NCBI GenBank assembly: GCA_002842465.1
Contig: PHDA01000011.1
Coordinates: 1-64,000, forward strand
Direction of reading: 5' to 3'
DNA length: 64,000 nucleotides
Origin: Bacteroidetes bacterium HGW-Bacteroidetes-7
GTDB taxonomy: Bacteria; Bacteroidota; Bacteroidia; Bacteroidales; UBA932
The translations under genes were made by a program, and so were the position numbers. Below are positions 1-7,550 of this stretch, one piece after another; positions within the stretch are counted from its first letter, which is position 1; every line of letters begins with the position of its first letter. The notes below the pieces were generated by a model, which was not told the DNA's origin, did not search any database, and saw only the letters and a program-made list of their open reading frames with translations.

Positions 1-50
1 GAGAAATAAGCCTTTACAATCTTTAGTCTTTCTTCATAATGATATTTCAT
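1..50 (-). CDS. Start of IS3-type transposase OrfA (partial, first 16 codons)
   Basis: The frame opens with ATG at 50-48 and reads MKYHYEERLKIVKAYF before leaving the window. The pattern of a short basic start followed by EERLKIVK resembles the first helix of the helix-turn-helix protein OrfA of IS150/IS3-type elements, which binds the terminal repeats. Only 16 residues are visible, so the family call rests mainly on the adjoining terminal repeat structure at 56-93. Confidence 0.45.
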   Translation of the reverse strand, partial: MKYHYEERLKIVKAYF

Positions 51-93
51 GATAAAACCCAAAAAGTTATTTGTCTAACTTTTTGGGTTCACA
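1..93 (-). mobile_element. End of an IS3-family insertion sequence (partial)
   Basis: On the minus strand a TGTGAACCCAAAAAGTTAG terminus begins at 93. It is followed by a perfect 14-bp inverted repeat (56-69 with 76-89, 6-base loop) and then at once by an ATG open frame at 50. A 5'-TG end, a CCAAAAAGTTnGACA-like terminal sequence and a self-complementary arm just before orfA are typical of IS3/IS150-type elements. The rest of the element, including its other end and any target duplication, lies outside the window. The element sits just downstream of the trxA-like operon. The same hairpin could also act as a terminator for that operon. Confidence 0.6.
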
Positions 94-128
94 TCACCAA
101 GAATTGGCTCGTTTATATATCACACATA

Positions 129-146
129 TTGTGGTAGTTACCACAA
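129..146. terminator. Palindrome downstream of the thioredoxin gene
   Basis: TTGTGGTA and TACCACAA form a perfect 8-bp inverted repeat with a 2-base gap, 15 bases after the thioredoxin stop codon. No T-run follows on the minus strand, so it may be an RNA-end stabilising hairpin or a protein site rather than a classical terminator. Confidence 0.35.
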
Positions 147-160
147 ACTGGCGCGGAGAT

Positions 161-526
161 TTATTTTCCACCCAGCAAAACACCGTCAATTGCCTCCTTA
201 AATGAGTTCTTAGGTAGTGCTCCCATTGCCATCTGAGGTGAACCCTCCATTGGAACAAAAAGAATTGATGGTATGCTGCGAATACCAAATGCTCCTGCAA
301 GTTCTTGCTCCTGCTCTGTATTTACTTTGTAGATATAGATTTTATCTTCATACTCCTTTGCAAGTTCTTCAAGAATTGGTGCAATCATTTTACATGGGCT
401 GCACCAGTCGGCATAAAAGTCAATTATGGCCGGTTTGTCGCCCAGATATTTCCACTCGGTTGGGCTTGCCTCGTAGTTGGCAACTTTTGTAAGGAATTCC
501 TCTTTTGTAAGATGTATTGTTTTCAT
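161..526 (-). CDS. trxA: Thioredoxin-family protein
   Basis: This 121-residue cytoplasmic protein has a thioredoxin fold. The active site is W41-C42-S43-P44-C45-K46 (WCSPC instead of the usual WCGPC), and the cis-proline lies in SIP at about residue 86. Thioredoxins reduce disulfides with electrons from thioredoxin reductase. It is the last gene of a minus-strand set (DUF6132, HMA-like, thioredoxin) with spacings of about 50 and 95 bases. The shared promoter carries two matching palindromes, so expression is probably controlled by a dedicated regulator. The short extra N-terminal stretch and the cluster suggest a specialised thioredoxin rather than the main housekeeping one, but that is inference. 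Confidence 0.9.
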   Translation of the reverse strand: MKTIHLTKEEFLTKVANYEASPTEWKYLGDKPAIIDFYADWCSPCKMIAPILEELAKEYEDKIYIYKVNTEQEQELAGAFGIRSIPSILFVPMEGSPQMAMGALPKNSFKEAIDGVLLGGK

Positions 527-620
527 TGCTTTAAATTTTTTTCTAACTAATTTGTATTTATATATATAGTTACTTATCTGCTTTTAGTTGTTTTTGGCTT
601 GCTTGCTTGTTTGTTGCTTG

Positions 621-869
621 TTAAACTTCCTGATTCATGTTGTTTGAATCATGTGTGCGCTCTCTTTCGCTAATGACCTTGTATCCGTTCTCCTCAAGCT
701 TTTTTGCAATCATCTCAAATGACACCTCGGTAGTGTGGTCAATAGTTATTTCATTTTTGTAGTTGTCCACGTTAACGCTGTAAACGCCATTTAAAGACGC
801 TATTTCGCGGTTAATCTGGTTATTGAAAACACAGCACTGAGCTTTTTCTACCTTAATTACTTGTCTCAT
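621..869 (-). CDS. Small HMA-like (heavy-metal-associated fold) protein
   Basis: This 82-residue protein has the beta-alpha-beta-beta-alpha-beta pattern of HMA domains: the strand QVIKVEKA, a helix through NNQINREIASL, then GVYSVNVDNYKNEITIDH and a second helix MIAKKLEENGYKVI. The metal-binding MxCxxC loop is altered to AQCCVFN, so two adjacent cysteines replace the CxxC pair. It may bind a metal in another way or act as a redox or protein-interaction module. The last 15 residues are polar and probably flexible. It sits between DUF6132 and thioredoxin genes. Its start region is present twice in the DNA (see the repeat at 854-927). Confidence 0.65.
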   Translation of the reverse strand: MRQVIKVEKAQCCVFNNQINREIASLNGVYSVNVDNYKNEITIDHTTEVSFEMIAKKLEENGYKVISERERTHDSNNMNQEV

Positions 870-927
870 CCTTTAGATTAATTTCATGCTCAAAACTAAT
901 TACTTGTATCATCATTTAGATTAGTTA
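854..927. repeat. Imperfect tandem duplication of a translation start region
   Basis: About 31 bases at 854-884 recur at 897-927 with a period of 43 and only a few substitutions. The copy at 854-884 contains the start of the HMA-like gene. The upstream copy contains a ghost start that reads ATG ATG ATA CAA GTA ATT and then a stop. Confidence 0.7.
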
Positions 928-1139
928 CCTGTTTCATTATTTTTCTTTTTGAAAAGACTGAAAAACAGTCCTCCAAGTACAATTCCGTATAGAGTACTGT
1001 TGAGAGGAGAGGAGGTAATTGGGCAGGTCCCGCTGTTACAACCTATGAAATACCAGTAGAGGTATCCGCCAAGAGCTCCTGCAACTCCACCGGCTATGAT
1101 CAGCCACTCCCGTTTTATTATAGTTACTATTTTTTTCAT
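921..1139 (-). CDS. DUF6132-like small membrane protein
   Basis: This 72-residue protein has two predicted membrane helices (about 13-33 and 48-63). They are separated by a loop with the motif GCNSGTCPITSSP, which carries two cysteines, and the C-terminus is KKKNNE. I recognise the GCxSGTCPITSSP loop as the signature of the DUF6132 family, whose members often lie beside thioredoxin or rhodanese genes. The function is unknown. The paired cysteines at the membrane surface fit a redox or sulfur/metal role with the downstream HMA-like and thioredoxin genes. It is the first gene after the promoter at 1233-1263. Confidence 0.7.
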   Translation of the reverse strand: MKKIVTIIKREWLIIAGGVAGALGGYLYWYFIGCNSGTCPITSSPLNSTLYGIVLGGLFFSLFKKKNNETGN

Positions 1140-1210
1140 TTCAGATTATACTGTTTCTTTGTTTTGAATTATACTATTCAATACTGAGCTTTATTATCTA
1201 TATGGAAATA

Positions 1211-1225
1211 ATTTCCATAGGAAAT
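1211..1225. promoter_or_regulatory. Operator-like palindrome, copy 1
   Basis: ATTTCC-ATA-GGAAAT is a perfect 6+3+6 palindrome. It sits at about +1 to +15 of the minus-strand promoter at 1233-1263, a position expected for a repressor. A second site of the same design lies 52 bases away at 1263-1277. An overlapping longer palindrome (TATGGAAAT/ATTTCCATA, 1201-1219) shares its left part. Confidence 0.55.
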
Positions 1226-1232
1226 AATAGTG

Positions 1233-1263
1233 CAAAGATAAATATATTATCTGAATAAACAAA
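1233..1263 (-). promoter_or_regulatory. Promoter of the DUF6132-HMA-thioredoxin operon
   Basis: On the minus strand TTTG (1263-1260), a 19-base spacer and TATCTTTG (1240-1233) match the Bacteroidetes TTTG-N19-TAnnTTTG consensus exactly. The expected transcript start is near 1226, about 90 bases before the DUF6132 start codon. Confidence 0.7.
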
Positions 1264-1277
1264 TTTCCTCAGGAAAA
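1263..1277. promoter_or_regulatory. Operator-like palindrome, copy 2
   Basis: ATTTCC-TCA-GGAAAA repeats the 6+3+6 design of copy 1 with one mismatch at the edge. It overlaps the -33 element of the minus-strand promoter and lies just upstream of the fabI -7 element, so one bound protein could influence both directions. Confidence 0.5.
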
Positions 1278-1281
1278 TAAT

Positions 1282-1289
1282 TATATTTG
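1282..1289 (+). promoter_or_regulatory. Probable fabI promoter (-7 element)
   Basis: TATATTTG matches TAnnTTTG and lies 69 bases before the fabI start. No clear TTTG is seen at the proper -33 distance. Confidence 0.5.
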
Positions 1290-1357
1290 CAGTGTAATTA
1301 TGATAAGCTGAACAATATTATTTGCGATATGTTTAGTTATATGTAAAAAACCTTATT

Positions 1358-2221
1358 ATGTCTTATAATCTACTTAAAGGAAAAAGAGGGCTTATTTTTG
1401 GAGCCTTAAATGAAAGCTCTATTGCATGGAAAACAGCTGAAAGGGTATTTGAAGAGGGAGGGAGATTTGTGTTGACCAATACTCCGGCCTCTATGAAATT
1501 GGGCACTGTTGACAAGCTTGCAGAGCAATGTGAAACAATAGTTATACCCGCTGATGCAACGGATGTTGCAGATTTGGAAAATCTCATAACCAAGGGAATG
1601 GAGTTCCTTGGGGGTAAGTTTGATTTTGTGCTCCATTCAATCGGAATGTCTCCGAATGTGAGAAAAGGTCGTACATACGACGATCTTAACTATCAATATC
1701 TTCATCAAACGCTTGATATTTCGGCTATCTCTTTCCACAAGGTTCTGCAGAGTTGCAGAAAACTTGATGCAATTAACGATTGGGGCTCAGTTGTGGCTCT
1801 CTCTTATGTTGCCGCCCAGAGGACTCTCTATGGTTACAATGATATGGCTGATGCCAAGGCGTTACTGGAGTCAATAGCTCGAAGTTTTGGATATATCTAT
1901 GGCCGTGAAAAAAACATAAGAATCAATACTGTATCGCAATCTCCAACAATGACAACCGCAGGTGGAGGTATTATGGGTTTTGATAAACTGTATGACTTTG
2001 CAGAGAGAATGTCACCTCTTGGAAATGCAACCGCTGAGGAGTGTGCCGACTATGTTATTACTCTATTTTCTGACTTGACAAGAAAGGTTACAATGCAAAA
2101 TCTTTTCAACGATGGTGGATATTCAAGTATGGGTATGAGTCTTGCTGCAATGAGCGTTTATCGTGAAGGCCTTGATTATGCTGACGTTAAAGACGATAAG
2201 AGCAAAAAGAAAAAAGTTTAA
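1358..2221 (+). CDS. fabI: Enoyl-[acyl-carrier-protein] reductase (NADH), FabI
   Basis: FabI catalyses the last reduction in each cycle of type II fatty-acid synthesis, using NADH to reduce trans-2-enoyl-ACP. The 287-residue protein is a short-chain dehydrogenase-fold enzyme with the FabI hallmarks: a cofactor loop GLIFGALNESSIAW near residues 11-24, HSIGMSP at about 93-99, and the catalytic Y160-x6-K167 pair with a second conserved tyrosine at 150 (ALSY). The substrate loop TVSQSPTMTTAGGGI follows. It is slightly longer than E. coli FabI and ends in a lysine-rich tail (KSKKKKV). It is a single-gene unit closed by the terminator at 2242-2277. Confidence 0.95.
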   Translation: MSYNLLKGKRGLIFGALNESSIAWKTAERVFEEGGRFVLTNTPASMKLGTVDKLAEQCETIVIPADATDVADLENLITKGMEFLGGKFDFVLHSIGMSPNVRKGRTYDDLNYQYLHQTLDISAISFHKVLQSCRKLDAINDWGSVVALSYVAAQRTLYGYNDMADAKALLESIARSFGYIYGREKNIRINTVSQSPTMTTAGGGIMGFDKLYDFAERMSPLGNATAEECADYVITLFSDLTRKVTMQNLFNDGGYSSMGMSLAAMSVYREGLDYADVKDDKSKKKKV

Positions 2222-2241
2222 TTAACGGATTTTATCTATTA

Positions 2242-2277
2242 AAAAAGACTAATCTCAATAAAGTGATTAGTCTTTTT
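2242..2277. terminator. Bidirectional terminator between fabI and the DUF1460 gene
   Basis: A perfect 13-bp stem (2242-2254 with 2265-2277) has a 10-base loop. The A-run on one side and T-run on the other let it serve both convergent genes. Confidence 0.85.
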
Positions 2278-2280
2278 ATT

Positions 2281-3123
2281 TTAGAGTGGTCTGGCGACCA
2301 TAATGCCGTTTCCGTTTTTTGACTTGAGCGCATAATTCATTAGGGTCTCTTTTTCAATCACAACCTTCATCTCTCCTGATGAGGCGTGTATGAAGGTTAG
2401 CTTGTCGCCCTGAAAATAGATAAAGGCTACATGTGAAATGTCAATTCCTCCCATTTTGGTTACAAAGCATACCATGTCACCATTTTTGAATGAGGCTCTG
2501 TTTTTCTCAATATCAGCTGCAGGGATCCGGAAGTTTTTTCTTTTGGTTGCCTCTTGTTCAATTTTTTTAATTTTTGCGGTGAGCTCGGGTTTTCCCTTAA
2601 GTTGCTTGTATTTCTCATGATTCGTTGACATAACGTACAAGTTTACTTTATGCTCAATACCTCCTGACTCTTGCGTTATGTTCCTGACTAGTCCCTTTTT
2701 TTCGTTTTCATATAACCAGTCTGTTGTGTAGTGCAATCTGTCTGAATAGTCAGTTATAACTCCATCACGGTATCTAATTATCTGAAGATTTTTTTTGAAA
2801 TTATCAAATGTGGGGTCTCCGCCTTTAACCGTTTTTGAAAGGGCTAAAACTGTCTCTACCAGAGTGGTACAATCGAGCTCCCTGAGATTAATTATCAGTT
2901 GCTCCGGCTCCTTTTCAAGTGTGAAACCCACATAAGGTATCTCCAGAAAAAAGAGGGCGCTTTTGGTTACCAAATCTCCCATGCTCATTTCTGATGCATC
3001 TCCTATGTGCAGAATATATTTTTCAAATATCTCCTTATCGTTACCTTTTTGTTTAGTTTGATTCTGTGCAATTACAATATGTGTAAAAAAAACAAAAAAT
3101 AGTAATATGGCTAATCGCTTCAT
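2281..3123 (-). CDS. DUF1460 NlpC/P60-like exported hydrolase
   Basis: This 280-residue protein has a cleavable signal peptide (MKRLAILLFFVFFTHIVIAQ) followed by a DUF1460 domain, a papain-like NlpC/P60 relative. The putative nucleophile is C85 in RELDCTTLVE, and ISHVAFIYF near the C-terminus probably holds the catalytic histidine. Family members whose activity is known act on peptidoglycan (N-acetylmuramoyl-L-alanine amidase type), so a periplasmic cell-wall role is likely. I chose the ATG at 3123 because it starts the signal peptide directly. A longer frame runs back to 3162 but would bury the signal. Confidence 0.8.
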   Translation of the reverse strand: MKRLAILLFFVFFTHIVIAQNQTKQKGNDKEIFEKYILHIGDASEMSMGDLVTKSALFFLEIPYVGFTLEKEPEQLIINLRELDCTTLVETVLALSKTVKGGDPTFDNFKKNLQIIRYRDGVITDYSDRLHYTTDWLYENEKKGLVRNITQESGGIEHKVNLYVMSTNHEKYKQLKGKPELTAKIKKIEQEATKRKNFRIPAADIEKNRASFKNGDMVCFVTKMGGIDISHVAFIYFQGDKLTFIHASSGEMKVVIEKETLMNYALKSKNGNGIMVARPL

Positions 3124-3254
3124 TATTTTGTCGTTTAAAAAATAACATTTATCAAAGATCATTTTTTTTTAGAAGGGAACCAAAAAAAGATTTTAAGGAA
3201 CCATTTTTGCATTGTACTTTAGCCGTTCAGATTGACAATTTATATTTCTGCCTT

Positions 3255-6200
3255 ATGAAAGTTAAAAAAGAGTCGTTGGGTTTTTTTGATAACCCGCAGC
3301 AAAACTCAAGAGAGTACATTCATCAGTACATAAAACTAAGACTAGAAGCACTTGGTCTTGTTGATGAGGAGTTTGGAAAAGATGATTCTCAAGGTTTTTT
3401 ACACCTTGCCAAATCTTTGATTATTAATTATAAAGAGAGGGAGAGACAGTTCAGAAATTATCTTTGCCCTGCAGATCAACGGATTCAGAACTTTATACGT
3501 AACTACTATAAAGGGGTTGATGTTCCTGAAATAAATATTCCTTCATTTACCTTTACTTTGGATTTCTACGGCATTGCCAGAGAGCTTTCGCTTCCTGAAA
3601 ATAAAGAGGAGTATGCCTCACAATACATAAGCTCATACAGAGTAAAGCAGGGAATCCTTCACAATCCTCGCCATGACAGAAGAACCACAAAAGGGGTATT
3701 TCACATTGCAGAGGGTGGAATGCCTATTCCCGATGATAAAAAAGCGGTGCCTATGGTGGCTGCTGCAAGGTTACTTAAGAGAGCGACAGAGATTGATGGA
3801 GATATATTTAACCTGCCGTTTACTGAGGATAACAAGAAAAAGTCTAAAATATTTGTCTCTCTTCTACTAAGACCGTTAGTAAGTCCTCAGGTAAATGGGA
3901 TTTCCCCTGAAAAGAGTTTGGAGGTAAGATTCTTTGCCCCAGGGTCATTGGTGTCAAATCTCGATTTTGTCGAGTCAATTTTTGGAAATGGTGGTTCGCC
4001 ATACCATATTTCAAATGATGCTGCACTGGACTTTGAATCATGGAGCGGCCATACCGGCTGTATTATACTGGCTCCGCAATTGAGCAAAATGACCAAGAAA
4101 GAGCTTGGTCTGCCACACATCTCAGAGGCAACTGATAGACAGAAGCGAGATGGTATGTGTTGGGAGAGCGATGCAGAGTTTTACAACGAGGGAGAAGCTT
4201 TTAAACTCACAATGAGAACCGATGAAGGTGTTATTGTAACAGTTATTGCAGACAATTACTTTGGCTATTCCAAAAAGGAGATAAAGACCTTTATCTCTTA
4301 TGCTGCAAATCTTCTTGGAAACGCAGAAGAGGAACATGCAGGTGGTGCGCTCATTTTCCCATCCTATAATCAAGGTGAAGGCCATTTGACAAAAGCCGAA
4401 AACTTTATAAACTCTCTGGATAAGGTTGCACCAATATTCCCTGATATCATCGAAATGCAGCCGGAGGGATACGGTATTGACAAAAATTATCCTAATATCT
4501 TTTATGTTCCTGAATTGAGCAGGTTTGACATTAAAACTCAAAGTGTCAGTTGGAGTAAAAAGAAACAGGATTACAGCATAAAACTGCTTCCGGGAAATAT
4601 TTATATACTTCCCAACGGAAATAAATACCGCATGGAAAAGGCAGCAGCAACGCTAAATTATCGCCTTGTTGAGACAAATGCAGAGGGTCTTCTTATTCAT
4701 AAACCAAGCACGGTATCGGGCGGAGGAAAATCAGAGATTTCAAAATCGATTTCAGATTCAATAATTTCCGGTTCATTCTTTATAAAGGATTTTGAATCAG
4801 ACTTCAATAAAGTAGATGAGATAATAAATTTCAATTATTTCAATAGATTTAAAGTTCTTCCCGAAAAAGGAAAAACTGACAGTCGTTCGTTTTTGAGCAG
4901 CAAAAGGTCAATGGGTTCGTCAATTAAATTACTAACCCCTTCACCTGAGTTTACTGAACAGTACAATTCATGGCTTGAGTCTATTCCACAGTATATAAAA
5001 GGGATATCATTTATTGTTAAAAGATTTTATCGTGAAGAGTGGGGTAGTGACTGGAAAAAATACTTTTCGGTTGATATTCTCAATGGGCAGCCAGGGAATG
5101 AACTCAAATATGCAACCCGCAAGCTTACTGCACGTTATTTAAGGGTTGGCTATGACGATAAAGGTGCCTGGAGAACTTTCAAGCTGAGGCAGGATTATGT
5201 TCACGCTGATAAAATTCAGATGGAAGATGATATTACCGTATCAACTGTTGTTCCGGCATCGACTTTGTCAAATTTAAACCCAATTGTAAATAACAAGAGT
5301 GTTAAAATTATTGAGAATTGTGAATTCAGGTTTTTCCAGCGTCCTGATGAGGCAATAAACAGAGGCTTTGATAAGAAAGCAGAGAAGGACCTCTCTTCTC
5401 CTAATACATTTATTTCTAATTTTCAGCCACTTACATTTCAGGATGCAAAGGATATGTCAGAAGATGTAATCAACTTTGATCTATTCACTCCTCCAATGAG
5501 CAATATGATTAAAGAGGTTGCCGAAACAGGTACTTCGAAATATTTTGTCTCTTCGGCAAATCCTCGTATTGTGGATGGTAAACAGACTAAGAATGTGAGA
5601 TATCTTCAAACCAGAGACGATTTGATAGATCCAAAACCAAAATATATTGCTGAGGTAGGTATGAGAATGGCCCGCTCTCTTGAGACATCAAAACCACTGT
5701 ATGTGCCCGTGAACGCAGTTCTTTCCGGAAGAAGAAACAACCCTGCAGAAAAGGGTATCCGGCCGCTTGCGGTATATAATCCTGTGCACTTTCAGGAGTT
5801 ACCAGAGTTGTTTATGGATTTTATCTGTTCTCTTACAGGCAAATCACCCTCAACTACAGGTGCAGGATCAGAAGGCGCCCTTACAAAAGCACCGTTTAAT
5901 GCTCTGTGGCCGATAATAGATCTTAATAACTCCCTTGTATCCTTTATATTGACAGGATATAACGGATTTACAACTCCGGCAGGTTTCATAGGACATAAAT
6001 ACAGAATTGACCATGATCTCAGCCTGCTTATTCCTGAATTATGGGCTAGATTAAATAATACTGAGAGAGATCCAAAGCAGATGATTCAAAATAATTACCT
6101 TGAAAAAATTGAGGATTTTGAGTACAAAGGAAAATTGATTCCGGCTTCTATTCTTGGTTACAGAATAACAGAGAAATTTGTGAATGGTTATTTTGGAAGG

Positions 6201-6707
6201 GTGTTTGAGACGCCTAACGTAATATTCCCTGATGATATGCTCAAACCAGAACTGCAATCTCTTGAGCAGTTTGCTGATGGTGTTTTAAACATTGTTGAAG
6301 CTCAGCAGAAGGTTGCTGAGGCTTACTTCAGGGATGGAAGTATTAACTCAGCCTGTCCACCGCTCAAAGCTCTTTTACACATTATGGCATATGGTAAATA
6401 TGAGAATTTGACTCTCACTTCACCGGAACTGAGAAAAATGTTTACATATGAATATCTGATTGATTCGGATTGGTATAAAGGCAGGATATTAACTAAACAA
6501 CAGTCAGATATAGCTCTCTGTGCAGGTCACATCAGATATGTGGAGAAGATTATCAGAGATGACCAGAATCTCACCCCTGAGATGTATGAGAGTCTTATTT
6601 CAAGTCTTAACACACTAAAAGGAAATTATGAGTATATATGCTCATACGATTATGTAAAATACCTTAACGGAACAATCGGTAAAGATCATATCAAGAGTAG
6701 GAGCTAA
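3255..6707 (+). CDS. Probable PPi-dependent phosphoenolpyruvate carboxykinase (1150 aa)
   Basis: A single 1150-residue soluble protein with no signal peptide or membrane segment. Its size and motifs match what I recall of the diphosphate-type PEP carboxykinases found in Entamoeba and Propionibacterium (about 130 kDa), which interconvert oxaloacetate + PPi and PEP + CO2 + Pi. Supporting motifs are a phosphate-loop-like TVSGGGKSEISKS near residue 487, SGRRNNPAEKGIRPLAVYNP near 825, and the Gly/Ser-rich GKSPSTTGAGSEGALTK near 862. The ATG at 3255 is chosen over one at 3207, whose extra 16 residues look non-coding. It stands alone, with a terminator at 6737-6764. Such an enzyme would tie CO2 fixation in fermentation to PPi. 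The family assignment is from memory and should be treated as probable. Confidence 0.6.
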   Translation: MKVKKESLGFFDNPQQNSREYIHQYIKLRLEALGLVDEEFGKDDSQGFLHLAKSLIINYKERERQFRNYLCPADQRIQNFIRNYYKGVDVPEINIPSFTFTLDFYGIARELSLPENKEEYASQYISSYRVKQGILHNPRHDRRTTKGVFHIAEGGMPIPDDKKAVPMVAAARLLKRATEIDGDIFNLPFTEDNKKKSKIFVSLLLRPLVSPQVNGISPEKSLEVRFFAPGSLVSNLDFVESIFGNGGSPYHISNDAALDFESWSGHTGCIILAPQLSKMTKKELGLPHISEATDRQKRDGMCWESDAEFYNEGEAFKLTMRTDEGVIVTVIADNYFGYSKKEIKTFISYAANLLGNAEEEHAGGALIFPSYNQGEGHLTKAENFINSLDKVAPIFPDIIEMQPEGYGIDKNYPNIFYVPELSRFDIKTQSVSWSKKKQDYSIKLLPGNIYILPNGNKYRMEKAAATLNYRLVETNAEGLLIHKPSTVSGGGKSEISKSISDSIISGSFFIKDFESDFNKVDEIINFNYFNRFKVLPEKGKTDSRSFLSSKRSMGSSIKLLTPSPEFTEQYNSWLESIPQYIKGISFIVKRFYREEWGSDWKKYFSVDILNGQPGNELKYATRKLTARYLRVGYDDKGAWRTFKLRQDYVHADKIQMEDDITVSTVVPASTLSNLNPIVNNKSVKIIENCEFRFFQRPDEAINRGFDKKAEKDLSSPNTFISNFQPLTFQDAKDMSEDVINFDLFTPPMSNMIKEVAETGTSKYFVSSANPRIVDGKQTKNVRYLQTRDDLIDPKPKYIAEVGMRMARSLETSKPLYVPVNAVLSGRRNNPAEKGIRPLAVYNPVHFQELPELFMDFICSLTGKSPSTTGAGSEGALTKAPFNALWPIIDLNNSLVSFILTGYNGFTTPAGFIGHKYRIDHDLSLLIPELWARLNNTERDPKQMIQNNYLEKIEDFEYKGKLIPASILGYRITEKFVNGYFGRVFETPNVIFPDDMLKPELQSLEQFADGVLNIVEAQQKVAEAYFRDGSINSACPPLKALLHIMAYGKYENLTLTSPELRKMFTYEYLIDSDWYKGRILTKQQSDIALCAGHIRYVEKIIRDDQNLTPEMYESLISSLNTLKGNYEYICSYDYVKYLNGTIGKDHIKSRS

Positions 6708-6736
6708 AAAAAATCAATTTCTTATTTAATCAGAGT

Positions 6737-6764
6737 AGAGGCTTCAGAAATGGAGCCTCTCTTT
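6737..6764 (+). terminator. Terminator after the PEPCK-like gene
   Basis: AGAGGCT (6737-6743) pairs with AGCCTCT (6754-6760) and is followed by CTTTT. The hairpin overlaps the stop codon region of the convergent LytTR gene. Confidence 0.6.
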
Positions 6765-7544
6765 TAATAATTTATATCCGGACGTGCTAGCCCTGAGGCA
6801 GACTCCATCATTAAGATATACGCTGTAACTCTCTTTCCCAAACAGCTCTGCTCTTTGTATTTTTTCACTGTTTACTATGCAGGAGCGGTGGATTCTAATA
6901 AATGTATCAGGCAAATTTGCTTCAAAAAATTTCATTGTCTGCTCTTTGATGTGCTTTCCATTAGCAGTAAAGAGCATAACATAGTCGCCGTATGCCTGAA
7001 TATAGTTAACCTCTTCTGTCTTAATTATGTGAATCCTTGAGCCCTCCTTAACAGTAATTTGTCTGAGCTTTTCATTTTTAATAACCCCGTTTTCATCATT
7101 TGTATCAGCTTCATCCTCTTCGTAACAGGCTTCATTATCTGATTGAATCGATTTGGAAATTGATGAATACCATTGAATTGTTACTATCCAGACAGATAGT
7201 CCGATAATATTCATTAATGGCAAAAAAAGCGAGAAGTTATACTTATGTATTGAGGGTTCAAAAAAAGCAAAAAAGGCGTATGAAACCGCACCAGACAATA
7301 TTGTTGACAAAACTGCAACAACGGTTTTGGAGGCAAGATTTTTAAAGTAGGAATTAATATACCAATAATAGTATAGTGCGCTGTAAAGTGGAAGCAAATA
7401 AGATATGCTTATAGCAAAAGCTGTAAGTGTGTCGGTTTGTCCGTAAAATGCAAGAGTAAACCACAGGAGAGCAATCATTGATAATGATGTAGCTACTCCT
7501 GTGATTTTCCTTTCGAACGACTCCTTAAAAGGGTGTTTCAGCAT
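6744..7544 (-). CDS. Membrane-bound LytTR-family transcriptional regulator
   Basis: This 266-residue protein has four predicted membrane helices in the first 130 residues (around 18-35, 42-62, 73-94 and 105-122), an acidic linker (CYEEDEADTNDEN) and a C-terminal LytTR DNA-binding domain from about 165. Visible there are ITVKEGSRIHIIKTEEVNYIQAYGDY and TFIRIHRSCIVN. LytTR domains bind DNA through beta strands. There is no receiver domain, so this looks like a one-component regulator whose membrane part senses the signal. Its start lies 6 bases after the LiaF-like gene, and the two surely share a transcript. The likely role is control of an envelope-stress or antimicrobial-peptide response, by analogy with LiaF partners. 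Confidence 0.85.
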   Translation of the reverse strand: MLKHPFKESFERKITGVATSLSMIALLWFTLAFYGQTDTLTAFAISISYLLPLYSALYYYWYINSYFKNLASKTVVAVLSTILSGAVSYAFFAFFEPSIHKYNFSLFLPLMNIIGLSVWIVTIQWYSSISKSIQSDNEACYEEDEADTNDENGVIKNEKLRQITVKEGSRIHIIKTEEVNYIQAYGDYVMLFTANGKHIKEQTMKFFEANLPDTFIRIHRSCIVNSEKIQRAELFGKESYSVYLNDGVCLRASTSGYKLLKERLHF

Positions 7545-7550
7545 CTGAGT

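Noticed and set aside
4122-4541. A 139-codon open frame on the minus strand inside the PEPCK-like gene
   Set aside because: No recognisable motif, and it lies fully within a long gene of clear coding character.
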